Shown piece after piece: positions 7,632-15,964 of a DNA stretch of 64,000 nt. The notes beneath the pieces are model-generated. The model was not told the DNA's origin. It saw nothing but the letters and a program-made list of their open reading frames with translations, and ran no database searches. This DNA is from Halonotius sp046719765 (lineage in GTDB: Archaea; Halobacteriota; Halobacteria; Halobacteriales; Haloferacaceae): assembly GCF_046719765.1 (NCBI RefSeq), contig NZ_JABEBY010000012.1, positions 43,443 through 107,442 on the forward strand, read 5' to 3'. The position numbers and the translations under genes are program-made. Every line of letters starts with the position of its first letter. Positions within the stretch are counted from its first letter, which is position 1.

Positions 7632-9377
7632 ATGAGCAAACAGGAACCCCAAGCGAAGTCGGGGAAAGACCCGGAGCTACGGAGCAACGAGGTCACCGAA
7701 GGAACCGATCAGGCCCCCTCGCGGGCGATGTTCCGCGCGATGGGGTACGACGACGAGGATCTCTCGTCGCCGATGGTCGGTATCGCCAATTGTGCCGCGG
7801 ATATCACCCCGTGTAACGTCCACCTCGACGATGTCGCCGAGGCCGCCTACGAGGGTGTCGACGCCAACGGCGGAATGCCGATCGAGTTCAACACGATCAC
7901 GATCTCGGATGCGATCTCGATGGGTACCGAGGGGATGAAGGCCTCACTGATCAGCCGGGAGGTCATCGCCGACAGCGTCGAACTCGTCTCCTTCGGCGAG
8001 CGGATGGACGGCCTCGTGACGATCGGCGGCTGCGACAAGAACATGCCGGGGATGATGATGGCGATGATCCGGACGGATCTGCCGAGTGTCTTCCTCTACG
8101 GCGGCTCGATCATGCCCGGCGAGCACGACGGCCGGGAGATCACGATCCAGAACGTTTTCGAGGGTGTCGGTGCGGTCGCACAGGGCGAGATGGACGAGGA
8201 GGAACTCGACGAGATGGAACGCCACGCCTGTCCCGGCGCGGGCTCCTGTGGCGGGATGTTCACCGCCAACACGATGGCGTCGATCGCCGAGACGCTCGGC
8301 CTCGCGCCGCTGGGCTCGGCTGCCGCGCCCGCCGAACACGAGGAACGCTACGAGATCGCCGAGCGATCCGGCGAGATCGCCGTCGACGTGATCGCAAACG
8401 ACCGCCGGCCCTCGGATATCCTCTCGAAGAAATCCTTCGAGAACGCCATCGCCATGCAGGTCGCCACCGGCGGCTCGACCAACGCCGTGCTCCACCTGCT
8501 TGCGATGGCCGCCGAAGCCGGGATCGACCTCGATATCGAGGAGTTCGACGAGATCTCCCGCCGTACCCCGAAGATCGCCAACCTCCAGCCCGGCGGCACC
8601 CGCGTGATGAACGACCTCTTCGAGATCGGCGGTGTCCCGGTCGTCCTCCGACGGCTGCTTGAAGCCGATCTGATCCACGGCGACGCGATGACCGTCACCG
8701 GCCGCACCATCGCCGAGGAACTCGACCACCTCGAACGCGAGGGGCTGCTCCCCGACGACGAGGCGGTCGATGCCGACTACTTCTATACGGTCGACGACCC
8801 CTACCAGGCGGAGGGGGCGATCAAGATCCTCACCGGCAACCTCGCGCCCGACGGCGGCGTCCTCAAGGTGACCGGCGACGACAAGTTCCACCACGAGGGC
8901 CCCGCCCGCGTCTTCGAAAACGAGGAGGACGCGATGGCCTACGTCCAGGAGGGCCACATCGAATCCGGCGACGTGCTCGTCATCCGCAACGAGGGGCCAC
9001 GCGGCGGCCCCGGCATGCGGGAGATGCTTGGCGTCACCGCCGCGGTCGTCGGCGCGGGCCACGAGGACGACGTGGCACTGCTGACCGACGGTCGCTTCTC
9101 GGGAGCCACGCGCGGCCCGATGATCGGCCATGTCGCCCCCGAGGCCAAGGCTGGCGGCCCGATCGGGCTGCTCGAAGACGGCGATACCGTCACCGTCGAC
9201 ATCCCTGCACGCGAACTGTCGGTTGATCTCTCGGATGACGAACTTGACGCCCGCCGCGAGGCGTGGGAACCGCGCGAGCCGAACTACACCAGCGGTGTCC
9301 TCGGCAAGTACGCCCGCGACTTCGGCTCGGCGGCGAAGGGTGCGGTGACGAACCCCGGACTCGTCGACAACGACTGA
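7632..9377 (+). CDS. ilvD: Dihydroxy-acid dehydratase
   Basis: A 581-residue enzyme converting 2,3-dihydroxy acids to 2-keto acids in valine, leucine and isoleucine synthesis. The iron-sulfur ligands are seen in 'GIANCAADITPCN', 'VTIGGCDKNMPGMMM' and 'ACPGAGSCGGMFTANTM'. 'VATGGSTNAVLHLLA' and the C-terminal 'LLTDGRFSGATRGPMIGHV' are further IlvD/Edd signatures. The first motif favours IlvD over 6-phosphogluconate dehydratase. Length matches the family. No other ilv or leu gene is nearby. Confidence 0.97.
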   Translation: MSKQEPQAKSGKDPELRSNEVTEGTDQAPSRAMFRAMGYDDEDLSSPMVGIANCAADITPCNVHLDDVAEAAYEGVDANGGMPIEFNTITISDAISMGTEGMKASLISREVIADSVELVSFGERMDGLVTIGGCDKNMPGMMMAMIRTDLPSVFLYGGSIMPGEHDGREITIQNVFEGVGAVAQGEMDEEELDEMERHACPGAGSCGGMFTANTMASIAETLGLAPLGSAAAPAEHEERYEIAERSGEIAVDVIANDRRPSDILSKKSFENAIAMQVATGGSTNAVLHLLAMAAEAGIDLDIEEFDEISRRTPKIANLQPGGTRVMNDLFEIGGVPVVLRRLLEADLIHGDAMTVTGRTIAEELDHLEREGLLPDDEAVDADYFYTVDDPYQAEGAIKILTGNLAPDGGVLKVTGDDKFHHEGPARVFENEEDAMAYVQEGHIESGDVLVIRNEGPRGGPGMREMLGVTAAVVGAGHEDDVALLTDGRFSGATRGPMIGHVAPEAKAGGPIGLLEDGDTVTVDIPARELSVDLSDDELDARREAWEPREPNYTSGVLGKYARDFGSAAKGAVTNPGLVDND

Positions 9378-9387
9378 CTCCCTGTGG

Positions 9388-9672
9388 TTAGTCGTCGTCG
9401 GCAGTGTACGCGTCGCTCCGCCGTTTGATCCGAGCGACAATCAGTCGTTGCTTCTCTTGTCGAAACGTTACCGCGAGCCGAAACGCGCCAACACGGATCT
9501 TACTCCGTTGACTGTTCCGAAGCGGCTCGCCGTACTCCGGTGGCTCACGCCACGGCGAGTCGACGATTTCATCGAGCTTATCGAGAATCCGCTCCTGTTC
9601 CGTCGGCGCGAGCCGCGAGAGATTGTCCTGTGCGGTCGGCGTGAGTTCCCACGTCCAGCCGTTGTCAGCCAT
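9388..9672 (-). CDS. RelE/ParE-family toxin
   Basis: A 94-residue protein starting MADNGWTWELTPTAQDNLSR. The pattern 'LTPTAQDNLSRLAPTEQERILDKLDEI', followed by 'LRNSQRSKIRVGAFRLAVTF' and a basic C-terminus 'RLIVARIKRRSDAY', is the RelE/ParE fold (helical hairpin, then a four-stranded sheet). Known relatives cleave mRNA on the ribosome or inhibit gyrase; which applies here cannot be told. An alternative start two codons upstream (9678) is possible. It overlaps the end of the antitoxin gene, so the two are translationally coupled. Confidence 0.85.
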   Translation of the reverse strand: MADNGWTWELTPTAQDNLSRLAPTEQERILDKLDEIVDSPWREPPEYGEPLRNSQRSKIRVGAFRLAVTFRQEKQRLIVARIKRRSDAYTADDD

Positions 9673-9943
9673 CTTCATCGCGGCCGAACTGCTCGCGGGC
9701 AGTCTCGGCGTCCATCGTCCGACCCTCCTCGATATCGACCTCTGCCTGCAGTAGCGCAATCAACTCATCCCGATCGAACGTCGGGTTCTCCGCGGCGTCC
9801 CGCAGCGTATAGCGAATAAACTCGCTGCGACTGTTGAATCCCCGCCCCTGCCACGTCTCGTCGATCGTATCGAGGAATGACTGGGTCGTTTTGAAATTCA
9901 CCGTGACGATCTCGTCGTCATCGCCGGTAGCTGCTTTAGACAT
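9665..9943 (-). CDS. Ribbon-helix-helix antitoxin partner of the RelE-like toxin
   Basis: A 92-residue protein starting MSKAATGDDDEIVTVNFKTT. The N-terminal strand 'IVTVNFKTTQSFLDTIDETW' followed by 'FNSRSEFIRYTLRDA' is a ribbon-helix-helix DNA-binding domain. The C-terminal half ('DELIALLQAEVDIEEGRTMDAE') would wrap the toxin. Antitoxin-first order and overlap with the toxin gene are typical of type II systems and imply autoregulation at the promoter just upstream (9944-9990). The upstream reading (nine more codons) is less likely. Confidence 0.85.
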   Translation of the reverse strand: MSKAATGDDDEIVTVNFKTTQSFLDTIDETWQGRGFNSRSEFIRYTLRDAAENPTFDRDELIALLQAEVDIEEGRTMDAETAREQFGRDEDG

Positions 9944-10021
9944 ACAGCAATAATACGTCTGTCTTACCAAAGTCGTTTTGGCAGTGGTAGTACCACCCCC
10001 TCTGTCAGCTACGGCCCGCGC

Positions 10022-11548
10022 TTACCAGTCAGCGAATGGCTCGCCCTGTCGACTCAGCCGATTGTATTCGCGTTGCATCGATTCGATCGCGGCCGTCAAC
10101 GACTCGCCGTTGGCAAGCCCCTCACGAACGCGATCTTTCTTCCATCGACTCGGTGTCATCGCCTGCTCCCAACGATCCCGAATCGGCGCAAGCCGGTCGG
10201 CCGCGTCGCGCTCGTCCAACCCTTGCTCGCGGAGTCCGCGCTCGGCGAGAGCGAACACCTCACTGTAGATCACGTCGTGGTCGGTCGTTTTCTCGCCGTC
10301 GGCGGTCATCCAGTGCAACTCGGCGTCGAGACCGTCGTCGACAGCGTTGTAGAAGCTTGTCTCTGCAGCCTCCCACGGCAACGCGGTCAACGGGTGATCG
10401 GCGGCGACGAGCCCGCCCAACAGGCCGACGACCAGCCAGTGGAGCGCGAGGCAGTCGTCGACGGTCGGCTGGGTCGGCAGCGGGCGGTACTCGATCCGGA
10501 GCGCGCCCCCGCCTGCTGGATCGCTCTCGCTCCCGCTGCTGGCGTCACCGCCGACGATTCCCCGAACCCACCGCCAGTAGGTGCCGTACTTGTGGCGAAA
10601 CTCCCAGTAGGGATCGTCGCCGGTGTCAGCCTCCCATTCCTGGAGAAATGGCCCACACGTCCAGTCCTCATCGACGCGGTCGATGATGTCGGTTGGCGCG
10701 TCGATATCCGCGGGACAGCCGGCCTTTGGGTAGCCAGCACTGTTGACAGTCCCCTCGAAGACCGGCACCCGGAGCTCGTGTGGTGTCGCCGCGACCAGAT
10801 CCGCCGGATCGTCGACCGCGGTGTAGAGATCAGTCGGCAGGAACGGCGAGTTCGTTGCCAACGCCACCACCGGCCCGAGCGTCCGGATGGCGGCGTTGAA
10901 GTACGTCGGAAACGCCGATGCCGCGGGAATCTGGAGATGCGGCTGGATCGATGTTGTTAGCGATTCGACGAGGATCGTCGGAAACGATGCGTCCGTCCCG
11001 GGGACGGGGAGCGGAATTGCGCCACCCGCGTGGTCGACGAGCGCGTTGTCGATGGCGTGGTATCGCGGCTTCGGCTGCATGTTGTCGGCGACGATGAGCC
11101 CATCGGCCTCGGTGACCGAACCGAGATACGCCTGACTCCCCTCACTCGGCGGGATCGTCCACATCCCATCGGTGATGAGTCGGGGGTCGGCCTTGACGGC
11201 GGCCGCATCGGCTCTGAGGTCGGCGACGGCTGTTCGCAGTTCGGTGGCCTGCGTGGCGACTCCCTCGGGATCGAAGGGCTGTGGCGTGCTGTTGAGTTCG
11301 ATGTTGTGTCGGCCGATCTCGCGGGTACGACCCGGCGGCCTAAACAGCGTGTCGGGCAGCGTCGTCAGTCGCTCCGCACCATCGACGGCGTAACACTCCA
11401 CCTCAAGGCCGACCGCAAACCCCGCGCCGTCGAACTCGCCATCGCGGATCGCCGCCCGGAGCGCGGCCGCCTGCTCGTCCACCCGCCGGTCGAACGTCTC
11501 ACGGGTGTCGGCTTTGAGTGCGCGTCGAACCGTCGCCCGGTCGTCCAT
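10022..11548 (-). CDS. Glutamate-cysteine ligase-like enzyme (GCS2 / carboxylate-amine ligase family)
   Basis: A 508-residue protein. 'FAVGLEVECYAVDG' (about residues 44-57) is the GxExE metal/ATP-binding motif of the glutamate-cysteine ligase superfamily. 'IGRHNIELNSTPQPFDPEG' is the matching 'E(L)NttP' element, and 'FRHKYGTYWRWVRG' and 'LRIEYRPLPTQPT' lie in the C-terminal half. Haloarchaea use gamma-glutamylcysteine as their main thiol, made by a shorter GshA of this superfamily. This longer protein is probably a paralogue, so the substrate is uncertain. It lies alone, behind the toxin-antitoxin pair. Confidence 0.72.
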   Translation of the reverse strand: MDDRATVRRALKADTRETFDRRVDEQAAALRAAIRDGEFDGAGFAVGLEVECYAVDGAERLTTLPDTLFRPPGRTREIGRHNIELNSTPQPFDPEGVATQATELRTAVADLRADAAAVKADPRLITDGMWTIPPSEGSQAYLGSVTEADGLIVADNMQPKPRYHAIDNALVDHAGGAIPLPVPGTDASFPTILVESLTTSIQPHLQIPAASAFPTYFNAAIRTLGPVVALATNSPFLPTDLYTAVDDPADLVAATPHELRVPVFEGTVNSAGYPKAGCPADIDAPTDIIDRVDEDWTCGPFLQEWEADTGDDPYWEFRHKYGTYWRWVRGIVGGDASSGSESDPAGGGALRIEYRPLPTQPTVDDCLALHWLVVGLLGGLVAADHPLTALPWEAAETSFYNAVDDGLDAELHWMTADGEKTTDHDVIYSEVFALAERGLREQGLDERDAADRLAPIRDRWEQAMTPSRWKKDRVREGLANGESLTAAIESMQREYNRLSRQGEPFADW

Positions 11549-11572
11549 ACCCGGTGGTTCGTGGCTCCCGTG

Positions 11573-11956
11573 TTAGGTGTTTGGTCGCCGCTCCGCGCCC
11601 GTCGTTGTTGTGCTATCGTAGACCGCTGCCAACAGCAGGATGGCGATCAGGGCGTCAAGGCCGTGTTCCAGAAAGTGGTGGCTACCGGGTGACAGCAGTC
11701 CGCGAAGGGTTGCCAGCCCAACGATCGACCGGGAGAGCAACGCCGCCAGCGTCGCGCTCACAAGGAGATACCGGCGGCTCCGACGGCGGTATGTGACGAC
11801 CAGACTCAGTCCAAACAGCACGGTCGTCACCCCGGCGGCGGTGAGCAACACCCACGAGAGCAACGGCTCGCCGCCACCAGCATGCAACAGCGGCGGCGAC
11901 GCCAGCAGCACCGATACTGCCGGCACACCCACCGGGATCCAGCCCATTACCGACAT
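11573..11956 (-). CDS. Membrane protein, four hydrophobic segments (DUF7471-like)
   Basis: A 127-residue protein with four predicted membrane segments: about residues 5-25 ('PVGVPAVSVLLASPPLL'), 32-55 ('LLSWVLLTAAGVTTVLFGLSLVV'), 63-85, and 98-115 ('ALIAILLLAAVYDSTTTTG'). A basic loop 'YRRRSRRY' would be cytoplasmic. It is divergent from a winged-helix regulator, an arrangement I associate from memory with a haloarchaeal DUF7471/regulator pair. The start may be 11956 or, three codons in, 11947. No function is known. Confidence 0.75.
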   Translation of the reverse strand: MSVMGWIPVGVPAVSVLLASPPLLHAGGGEPLLSWVLLTAAGVTTVLFGLSLVVTYRRRSRRYLLVSATLAALLSRSIVGLATLRGLLSPGSHHFLEHGLDALIAILLLAAVYDSTTTTGAERRPNT

Positions 11957-12088
11957 CTATCCCTGCTGCGTTCAAATCGGTTGTGGCTGGATCATGAAAT
12001 GTTGGTGGGTCACTGTTCTCACTCAGTGGGAAGCAGTCTGGTATACTTGTAGCCGTATCAACTACAGTGTTGTGAGGCGAACACACCC

Positions 12089-12598
12089 ATGACAACCACG
12101 CGGGAGCAGATCAAAACCCACGTCACCGAGCATCCCGGCGTCCACTTCAACGAGATCGGCCGGGCTCTCGACATCGCAACCGGACAGACGCAGTATCACC
12201 TTCGCCGGCTGATGAACGACGATGCGGTCGACTCCCGGTCACTCGTGGGACGCACCCACTACTATCCGGCCGGCTATGAGCCGTGGGAGCAGCGTGCCCT
12301 CGCATTGCTGCGCCGGGAGACGGCCCGCGAGATCCTGCTGACACTGCTGGAAACCGGCACGCAGCCCGCCCCAGCGCTCACCGACGAGATCGGCATCGCT
12401 CGCAGCACGCTCTCGTGGCATCTCTCGAATCTGGAGGACGCCGACCTGATCGACACCGAAACCGTCGACGGCGAGGTGCGTATCACCCCGCGTCGCCCGG
12501 AGCGACTCGCCGACCTCGCTCGGACGGTGTCGCCGTCGCTGCCGAGTCGGTTTGTCGATCGGTTCGAACGACTCGTTGATGACGCGTTGGTCGGCTGA
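12089..12598 (+). CDS. Transcription regulator with two winged-helix DNA-binding domains
   Basis: A 169-residue protein with tandem winged helices. The first (about 1-65) contains 'HPGVHFNEIGRALDIATGQTQYHLRRL'; the second (about 75-140) contains 'TQPAPALTDEIGIARSTLSWHLSNLEDADLI'. It has no ligand domain or zinc ligands. It faces the DUF7471-like membrane protein across a 132-base gap that includes a short dyad ('cactg...cagtg', 12008-12025) and a TATA-like 'ggtatact'. It probably controls itself and the divergent gene; this is inferred from position. Confidence 0.85.
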   Translation: MTTTREQIKTHVTEHPGVHFNEIGRALDIATGQTQYHLRRLMNDDAVDSRSLVGRTHYYPAGYEPWEQRALALLRRETAREILLTLLETGTQPAPALTDEIGIARSTLSWHLSNLEDADLIDTETVDGEVRITPRRPERLADLARTVSPSLPSRFVDRFERLVDDALVG

Positions 12599-12630
12599 GG
12601 ACGTGGTGGTCGGCTGCGGCGGCGACCACG

Positions 12631-12894
12631 CTACTCGTGGGTGAACAGAAACGCCCGATCATCGTCGCTGACGGAGACACAGAGATCCATCACCTCATCC
12701 AGCGACAGACTGCTTTCGGGGCCTTTTGAGGCGATGAGATAATCGAAGGGTTCCTCACAGACGGGACAGGCAATCGCGGTCGTGTTCTGGTAGGTGGCGA
12801 TCATCTCGTTGTCCCGCCGCGGCGTGAGGTAGTTGACGAGTTCGGTCAGTGATTCGTCGGACGGATCGTCGAGGTCGGCGGGCTCACCCTCCAT
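12631..12894 (-). CDS. Small zinc-finger-like haloarchaeal protein (DUF7385-like)
   Basis: An 87-residue acidic protein starting MEGEPADLDDPSDESLTELV. One CxxC motif, 'IACPVCEEPFDYL', sits mid-protein and is followed by a hydrophobic core 'VMDLCVSVSDDDRAFLFTHE'. With only one clear CxxC pair, zinc would need dimerisation or other ligands. The pattern resembles haloarchaeal DUF7385, from memory. The ATG at 12894 is 14 codons inside the longest frame and is preferred because the upstream residues are not acidic and overlap the promoter area. Confidence 0.75.
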   Translation of the reverse strand: MEGEPADLDDPSDESLTELVNYLTPRRDNEMIATYQNTTAIACPVCEEPFDYLIASKGPESSLSLDEVMDLCVSVSDDDRAFLFTHE

Positions 12895-12932
12895 GTGAGT
12901 GCCAACCACGGCCGCGGAAATAAAGACTCCGC

Positions 12933-13865
12933 TCACCCCGCCTTATCGGTGGGTGCTGTCACTGCATCAACCAGCGTTGTCACCGCGTCGGCCGCGTCGT
13001 CGCCGAAGACGTAGGTGATCGGCTCAACCCCGAAGGCACCCTCGTGGTAGAGCACCTCAGGGGTCGGCTCAGTCGACGCCAACAGGTCGGTGAGCCGCTC
13101 GTATCGGTTCTCGTAGCCGGCCTCGAACTCGGCTGTTGACAGCCCGGCCGCGGCCAACGCATCCAACAGCGCGTCACTCGTTTTGACGTTGAGCGCGCCC
13201 CGACGCTGTGGGGCGACTGTCCCCATCGCCAACACGGTGGTTGCGACGTGTTCCGAGGCCCCAAACTCCGGGTCGGCCGGGACGTTCGCCTGCCCACCCA
13301 TGGCGTGAATCCGTCCCGGTACAGCCGCCACATCGGTCACGCCCTCGGCGTCGGGCATCGCCATGGCGATGTTGGTGCCGACGTTCGGGATGTGGTCGAC
13401 GATCGCCGCCGTGTTGGCAAACGTTCGCACCGCCTCGCGGACGTTTCCCAACACCTCGCGTTCGGTCTCGACGCGGGGATCCTGCCCGCGCACACAGAGG
13501 TCACACCCCAGCCCCTGAAGGGCCGGCATCTCTGCTTCGTGGACGGCACAGATCGGGCCGCGATCCTCGAAGGATTCGATCAGTTCGAGCAACTCAGCGA
13601 GGGCCTCGTACTCGTCGACGCTGCCGTCGGCGAACCCGCTGGCGATATACTCGATGGTCGCCTGCATCTCGGCGTTGTCGGCGAACCGCGGGTCGCCGGA
13701 CTGCTCGCCGCTGAGATACTTGCTGACGGCGGCCTGCGAGAGGCCGAGCATGTCGGCGATCGTCTGCTGGGAACAGCCCTCGGCGGCGAGCTCCCTCGCC
13801 AACATCGCGCGGGCGGTCGGCAGAAACCGCTCGACGACGATCTCGCTGGGCAGCTGTAGCGTCAC
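12933..13865 (-). CDS. thiR: ThiR-like transcription regulator (helix-turn-helix plus ThiN domain)
   Basis: A 310-residue protein read from a GTG at 13865. Residues 29-53 ('GCSQQTIADMLGLSQAAVSK') are a helix-turn-helix. A middle section holds cysteines ('GLGCDLCVRGQDP'). From about residue 130 the sequence matches a ThiN thiamine-phosphate synthase domain ('IPNVGTNIAMAMPDAEGVTDVAAVPGR'). Archaeal HTH-ThiN proteins are regulators of thiamine genes that bind thiamine phosphate. The GTG fits the family N-terminus ('LPSEIVVERFLP') and is preceded by a GGAGGGG ribosome site. An ATG at 13916 would add 17 basic residues. A 14-codon frame (13906-13862) ends over this GTG. Confidence 0.85.
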   Translation of the reverse strand: MTLQLPSEIVVERFLPTARAMLARELAAEGCSQQTIADMLGLSQAAVSKYLSGEQSGDPRFADNAEMQATIEYIASGFADGSVDEYEALAELLELIESFEDRGPICAVHEAEMPALQGLGCDLCVRGQDPRVETEREVLGNVREAVRTFANTAAIVDHIPNVGTNIAMAMPDAEGVTDVAAVPGRIHAMGGQANVPADPEFGASEHVATTVLAMGTVAPQRRGALNVKTSDALLDALAAAGLSTAEFEAGYENRYERLTDLLASTEPTPEVLYHEGAFGVEPITYVFGDDAADAVTTLVDAVTAPTDKAG

Positions 13866-14065
13866 GGCAGCCCCTCCCGCCGATCGGCGTCGTTCCTCTG
13901 TGTCATAGCTACCCATTCCGGGTACCGCCGTATGTAGCTTTGGCAGTCACCGACGGGGCTGTCGCCGGCGACAAGGGTACTGTTCAGAGTAGTGTGATTG
14001 GGTTGAAAACACCCCGAAAGCCCCACCCGCATCCGTAGGTCAGGCAGCTGCAGTCGGGCGGGAAT

Positions 14066-14176
14066 GAAAGGGGCCGGCGTCTCGGCGAACCCGGACGAGG
14101 TAAGCACTGCAGGAGCGAGTGTAGCGAGCGACGAAGCGCGCAGCGAGTCCTGGGAGTCGAGACGCCGGGGGCTTTC
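14066..14176 (-). repeat. Structured intergenic element, copy 1
   Basis: A 111-base element read on the minus strand, beginning gaaagccc and ending cccctttc. It has a terminal gaaag/ctttc pairing, an 11 bp perfect stem (ccggcgtctcg, 14074-14084, with cgagacgccgg, 14158-14168), and an inner helix CCC-N-GGAC/GTCCGGG with a one-base bulge. A homologous copy lies at 63093-63205, with different stem bases that still pair. It sits in the 533-base gap between thiR and RNase J. It may be a small RNA, a mobile palindromic repeat or a terminator-like element. Confidence 0.75.
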
Positions 14177-14231
14177 GAGACAGTTCCAGTTTCCTCGGCT
14201 TGTTTAAACACGATCGGCGACAAGTCATCGG

Positions 14232-14398
14232 CTATTTATATCTCGGGCTCAGCTATCTGCGTAACCAACGCGCTGTTCCCCGTGCGTCGGTGCGTTCGCT
14301 TCGGCTGTCGCCCCCTGCGGTGCGGAACGATCCCGCTGGTTTGACACGGCCGGGCGTCGCCCGCGCCACCGGCGGAACGGCTCTTGTTTGGATTACCT
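14232..14398 (+). promoter_or_regulatory. TATA-like box and possible long leader before RNase J
   Basis: An AT-rich 'ctatttatatc' at 14232-14242 is the only good TATA-like box before the RNase J gene. If used, transcription would start near 14265 and give a leader of about 135 bases, unusual in haloarchaea, where leaders are usually very short. The leader is GC-rich with no convincing small reading frame. Confidence 0.4.
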
Positions 14399-15742
14399 AT
14401 GGAAATCGAAATCGCAACCGTTGGCGGCTACGAAGAGGTTGGACGACAGATGACGGCCGTGCGGATGGACGACGAGATCGTCGTCTTCGATATGGGCCTC
14501 AACCTCTCGCAGGTACTGATTCACGACAACGTCCAGACCGAGACGATGCACAGTCTCGATCTGATCGATATGGGCGCGATCCCCGACGACCGGATCATGA
14601 GCGAGCTTGACGGCGAGGTGACGGCCATCGTCCCGACCCACGGCCACCTCGACCACATCGGCGCGATCCCGAAACTCGCCCACCGGTATGACGCACCGAT
14701 CGTCGCCACGCCGTTTACCATCGAACTCGTCCGCGACCAGATCGCCGACGAGGACAAATTCGACGTTGATCTCGACCTGCAAGTGATGAACGCCGGCGAG
14801 CAGATGCGGATCAGCGACCGGGTGCAGATGGAGTTCGTCAACGTCACCCACTCCACGATCGACGCGATCAACCCCGTCCTCCACACGCCCGAGGGGGCGA
14901 TCGTCTACGGGCTGGACAAACGCCTCGATCACGACCCCGTGCTCGGCGATCCCATCGACATGAAGCGGTTCCGCGAGATCGGCCGCGAGGGCGACGGCGT
15001 CCTCTGTTACATCGAGGACTGTACGAACGCCAACCAGAAGGGCCGAACCCCCTCGGAGTCGGTTGCCCGCAAGGAGCTTCACGACACGATGCTCAGCCTC
15101 GAAGATTACGACGGCGGGATGGTGGCGACGACGTTTGCCAGCCACATCGCCCGTGTGTCGAGTCTGCTTGAGTTCGCCGAGGAGATCGGCCGTGAGCCGA
15201 TCCTGCTGGGTCGCTCGATGGAGAAATACACCGGCACCGCGACCAATCTCGATGTCGCGCTTCCGGAGAACATCGAGATGTACGGTCACCGCCGCGCCAT
15301 CGACCAGAGCCTCGAACGGATCATGGATGACGGCAAGGAGAATTTCCTGCCGATCGTGACGGGCCACCAAGGCGAGCCGCGCGCGCTGCTCACCCGGATG
15401 GGCCGCGGCGAGACCAACTACGACTTTGACACCGGCGACAAGGTGATCTTCTCGGCCGGCATCATCCCCGAGCCGACCAACGAGGGCAACCGGTATCAGT
15501 CCGAACGCCTCCTGAAAATGCAGGGTGCCCGCATCTACGATGACATCCACGTCTCCGGCCACCTGAGCCAGGAGGGTCACTACCAGATGCTTGAGGCCCT
15601 CCAGCCCCAGCAGGTCATCCCGGCCCACCAGGATCTGAAAGGGCTGTCGGGCTACGTTAACACGGCCAACGCCTTCGGCTACGAGGTCGGCCGCGACATG
15701 CATCTCAGCCGGAACGGCAACATCGTCCAGCTAACCGAGTAA
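14399..15742 (+). CDS. rnj: Ribonuclease J (metallo-beta-lactamase / beta-CASP)
   Basis: A 447-residue protein starting MEIEIATVGGYEEVGRQ. The metal-binding 'THGHLDHIGAI' is at residues 80-90. Beta-CASP motifs follow: 'VTHSTIDAI', 'ATTFASHIARV' and 'VSGHLSQEGHYQMLEALQPQ'. There is no KH domain, so this is the archaeal RNase J type (5'-3' exoribonuclease) rather than aCPSF1, which is present separately at 58220-60145. The ATG at 14399 matches the family; five codons upstream are discarded. A perfect hairpin follows the stop directly. Confidence 0.93.
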   Translation: MEIEIATVGGYEEVGRQMTAVRMDDEIVVFDMGLNLSQVLIHDNVQTETMHSLDLIDMGAIPDDRIMSELDGEVTAIVPTHGHLDHIGAIPKLAHRYDAPIVATPFTIELVRDQIADEDKFDVDLDLQVMNAGEQMRISDRVQMEFVNVTHSTIDAINPVLHTPEGAIVYGLDKRLDHDPVLGDPIDMKRFREIGREGDGVLCYIEDCTNANQKGRTPSESVARKELHDTMLSLEDYDGGMVATTFASHIARVSSLLEFAEEIGREPILLGRSMEKYTGTATNLDVALPENIEMYGHRRAIDQSLERIMDDGKENFLPIVTGHQGEPRALLTRMGRGETNYDFDTGDKVIFSAGIIPEPTNEGNRYQSERLLKMQGARIYDDIHVSGHLSQEGHYQMLEALQPQQVIPAHQDLKGLSGYVNTANAFGYEVGRDMHLSRNGNIVQLTE

Positions 15743-15762
15743 CTGCCGGGTCGCTCCGGCAG
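15743..15762 (+). terminator. Hairpin directly after the RNase J stop codon
   Basis: CTGCCGG (15743-15749) and CCGGCAG (15756-15762) form a perfect 7 bp stem with a 6-base loop, beginning on the base after the stop codon. There is no T-tract, which archaeal termination normally uses, so it may instead protect the mRNA 3' end. Bases 15763-15964 contain no gene I can support. Confidence 0.4.
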
Positions 15763-15964
15763 TACGCTGTGGCTCGGCTGGCTGCTCACCGTTGACAGAG
15801 TCGGCCGCTGCATCCTGCTGTCGATACGCTCGATTTGATCGTCGCTGACGCCGCTTTCTGTCTGCCCAGCTTCGGTGCCGTCGGTGTCTCGGCCGTAGTC
15901 GTCTTCTATTCTGCGGCGGGTGAGCGGCCACAGGGGTTTTGCGACTCGACGGGACAGAGATAGT

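Noticed and set aside
7944..9440. Minus-strand frame of nearly 500 codons opposite ilvD
   Set aside because: ilvD is certain from its motifs; the antisense product has no recognisable domain.
14393..15703. Minus-strand frame opposite RNase J
   Set aside because: Antisense shadow of a clear gene; no start context or domain.
15743..15964. Minus-strand acidic peptide-like stretch between RNase J and mobB
   Set aside because: It looks protein-like for about 35 residues but has no start codon and runs into mobB antisense; at most a gene remnant.
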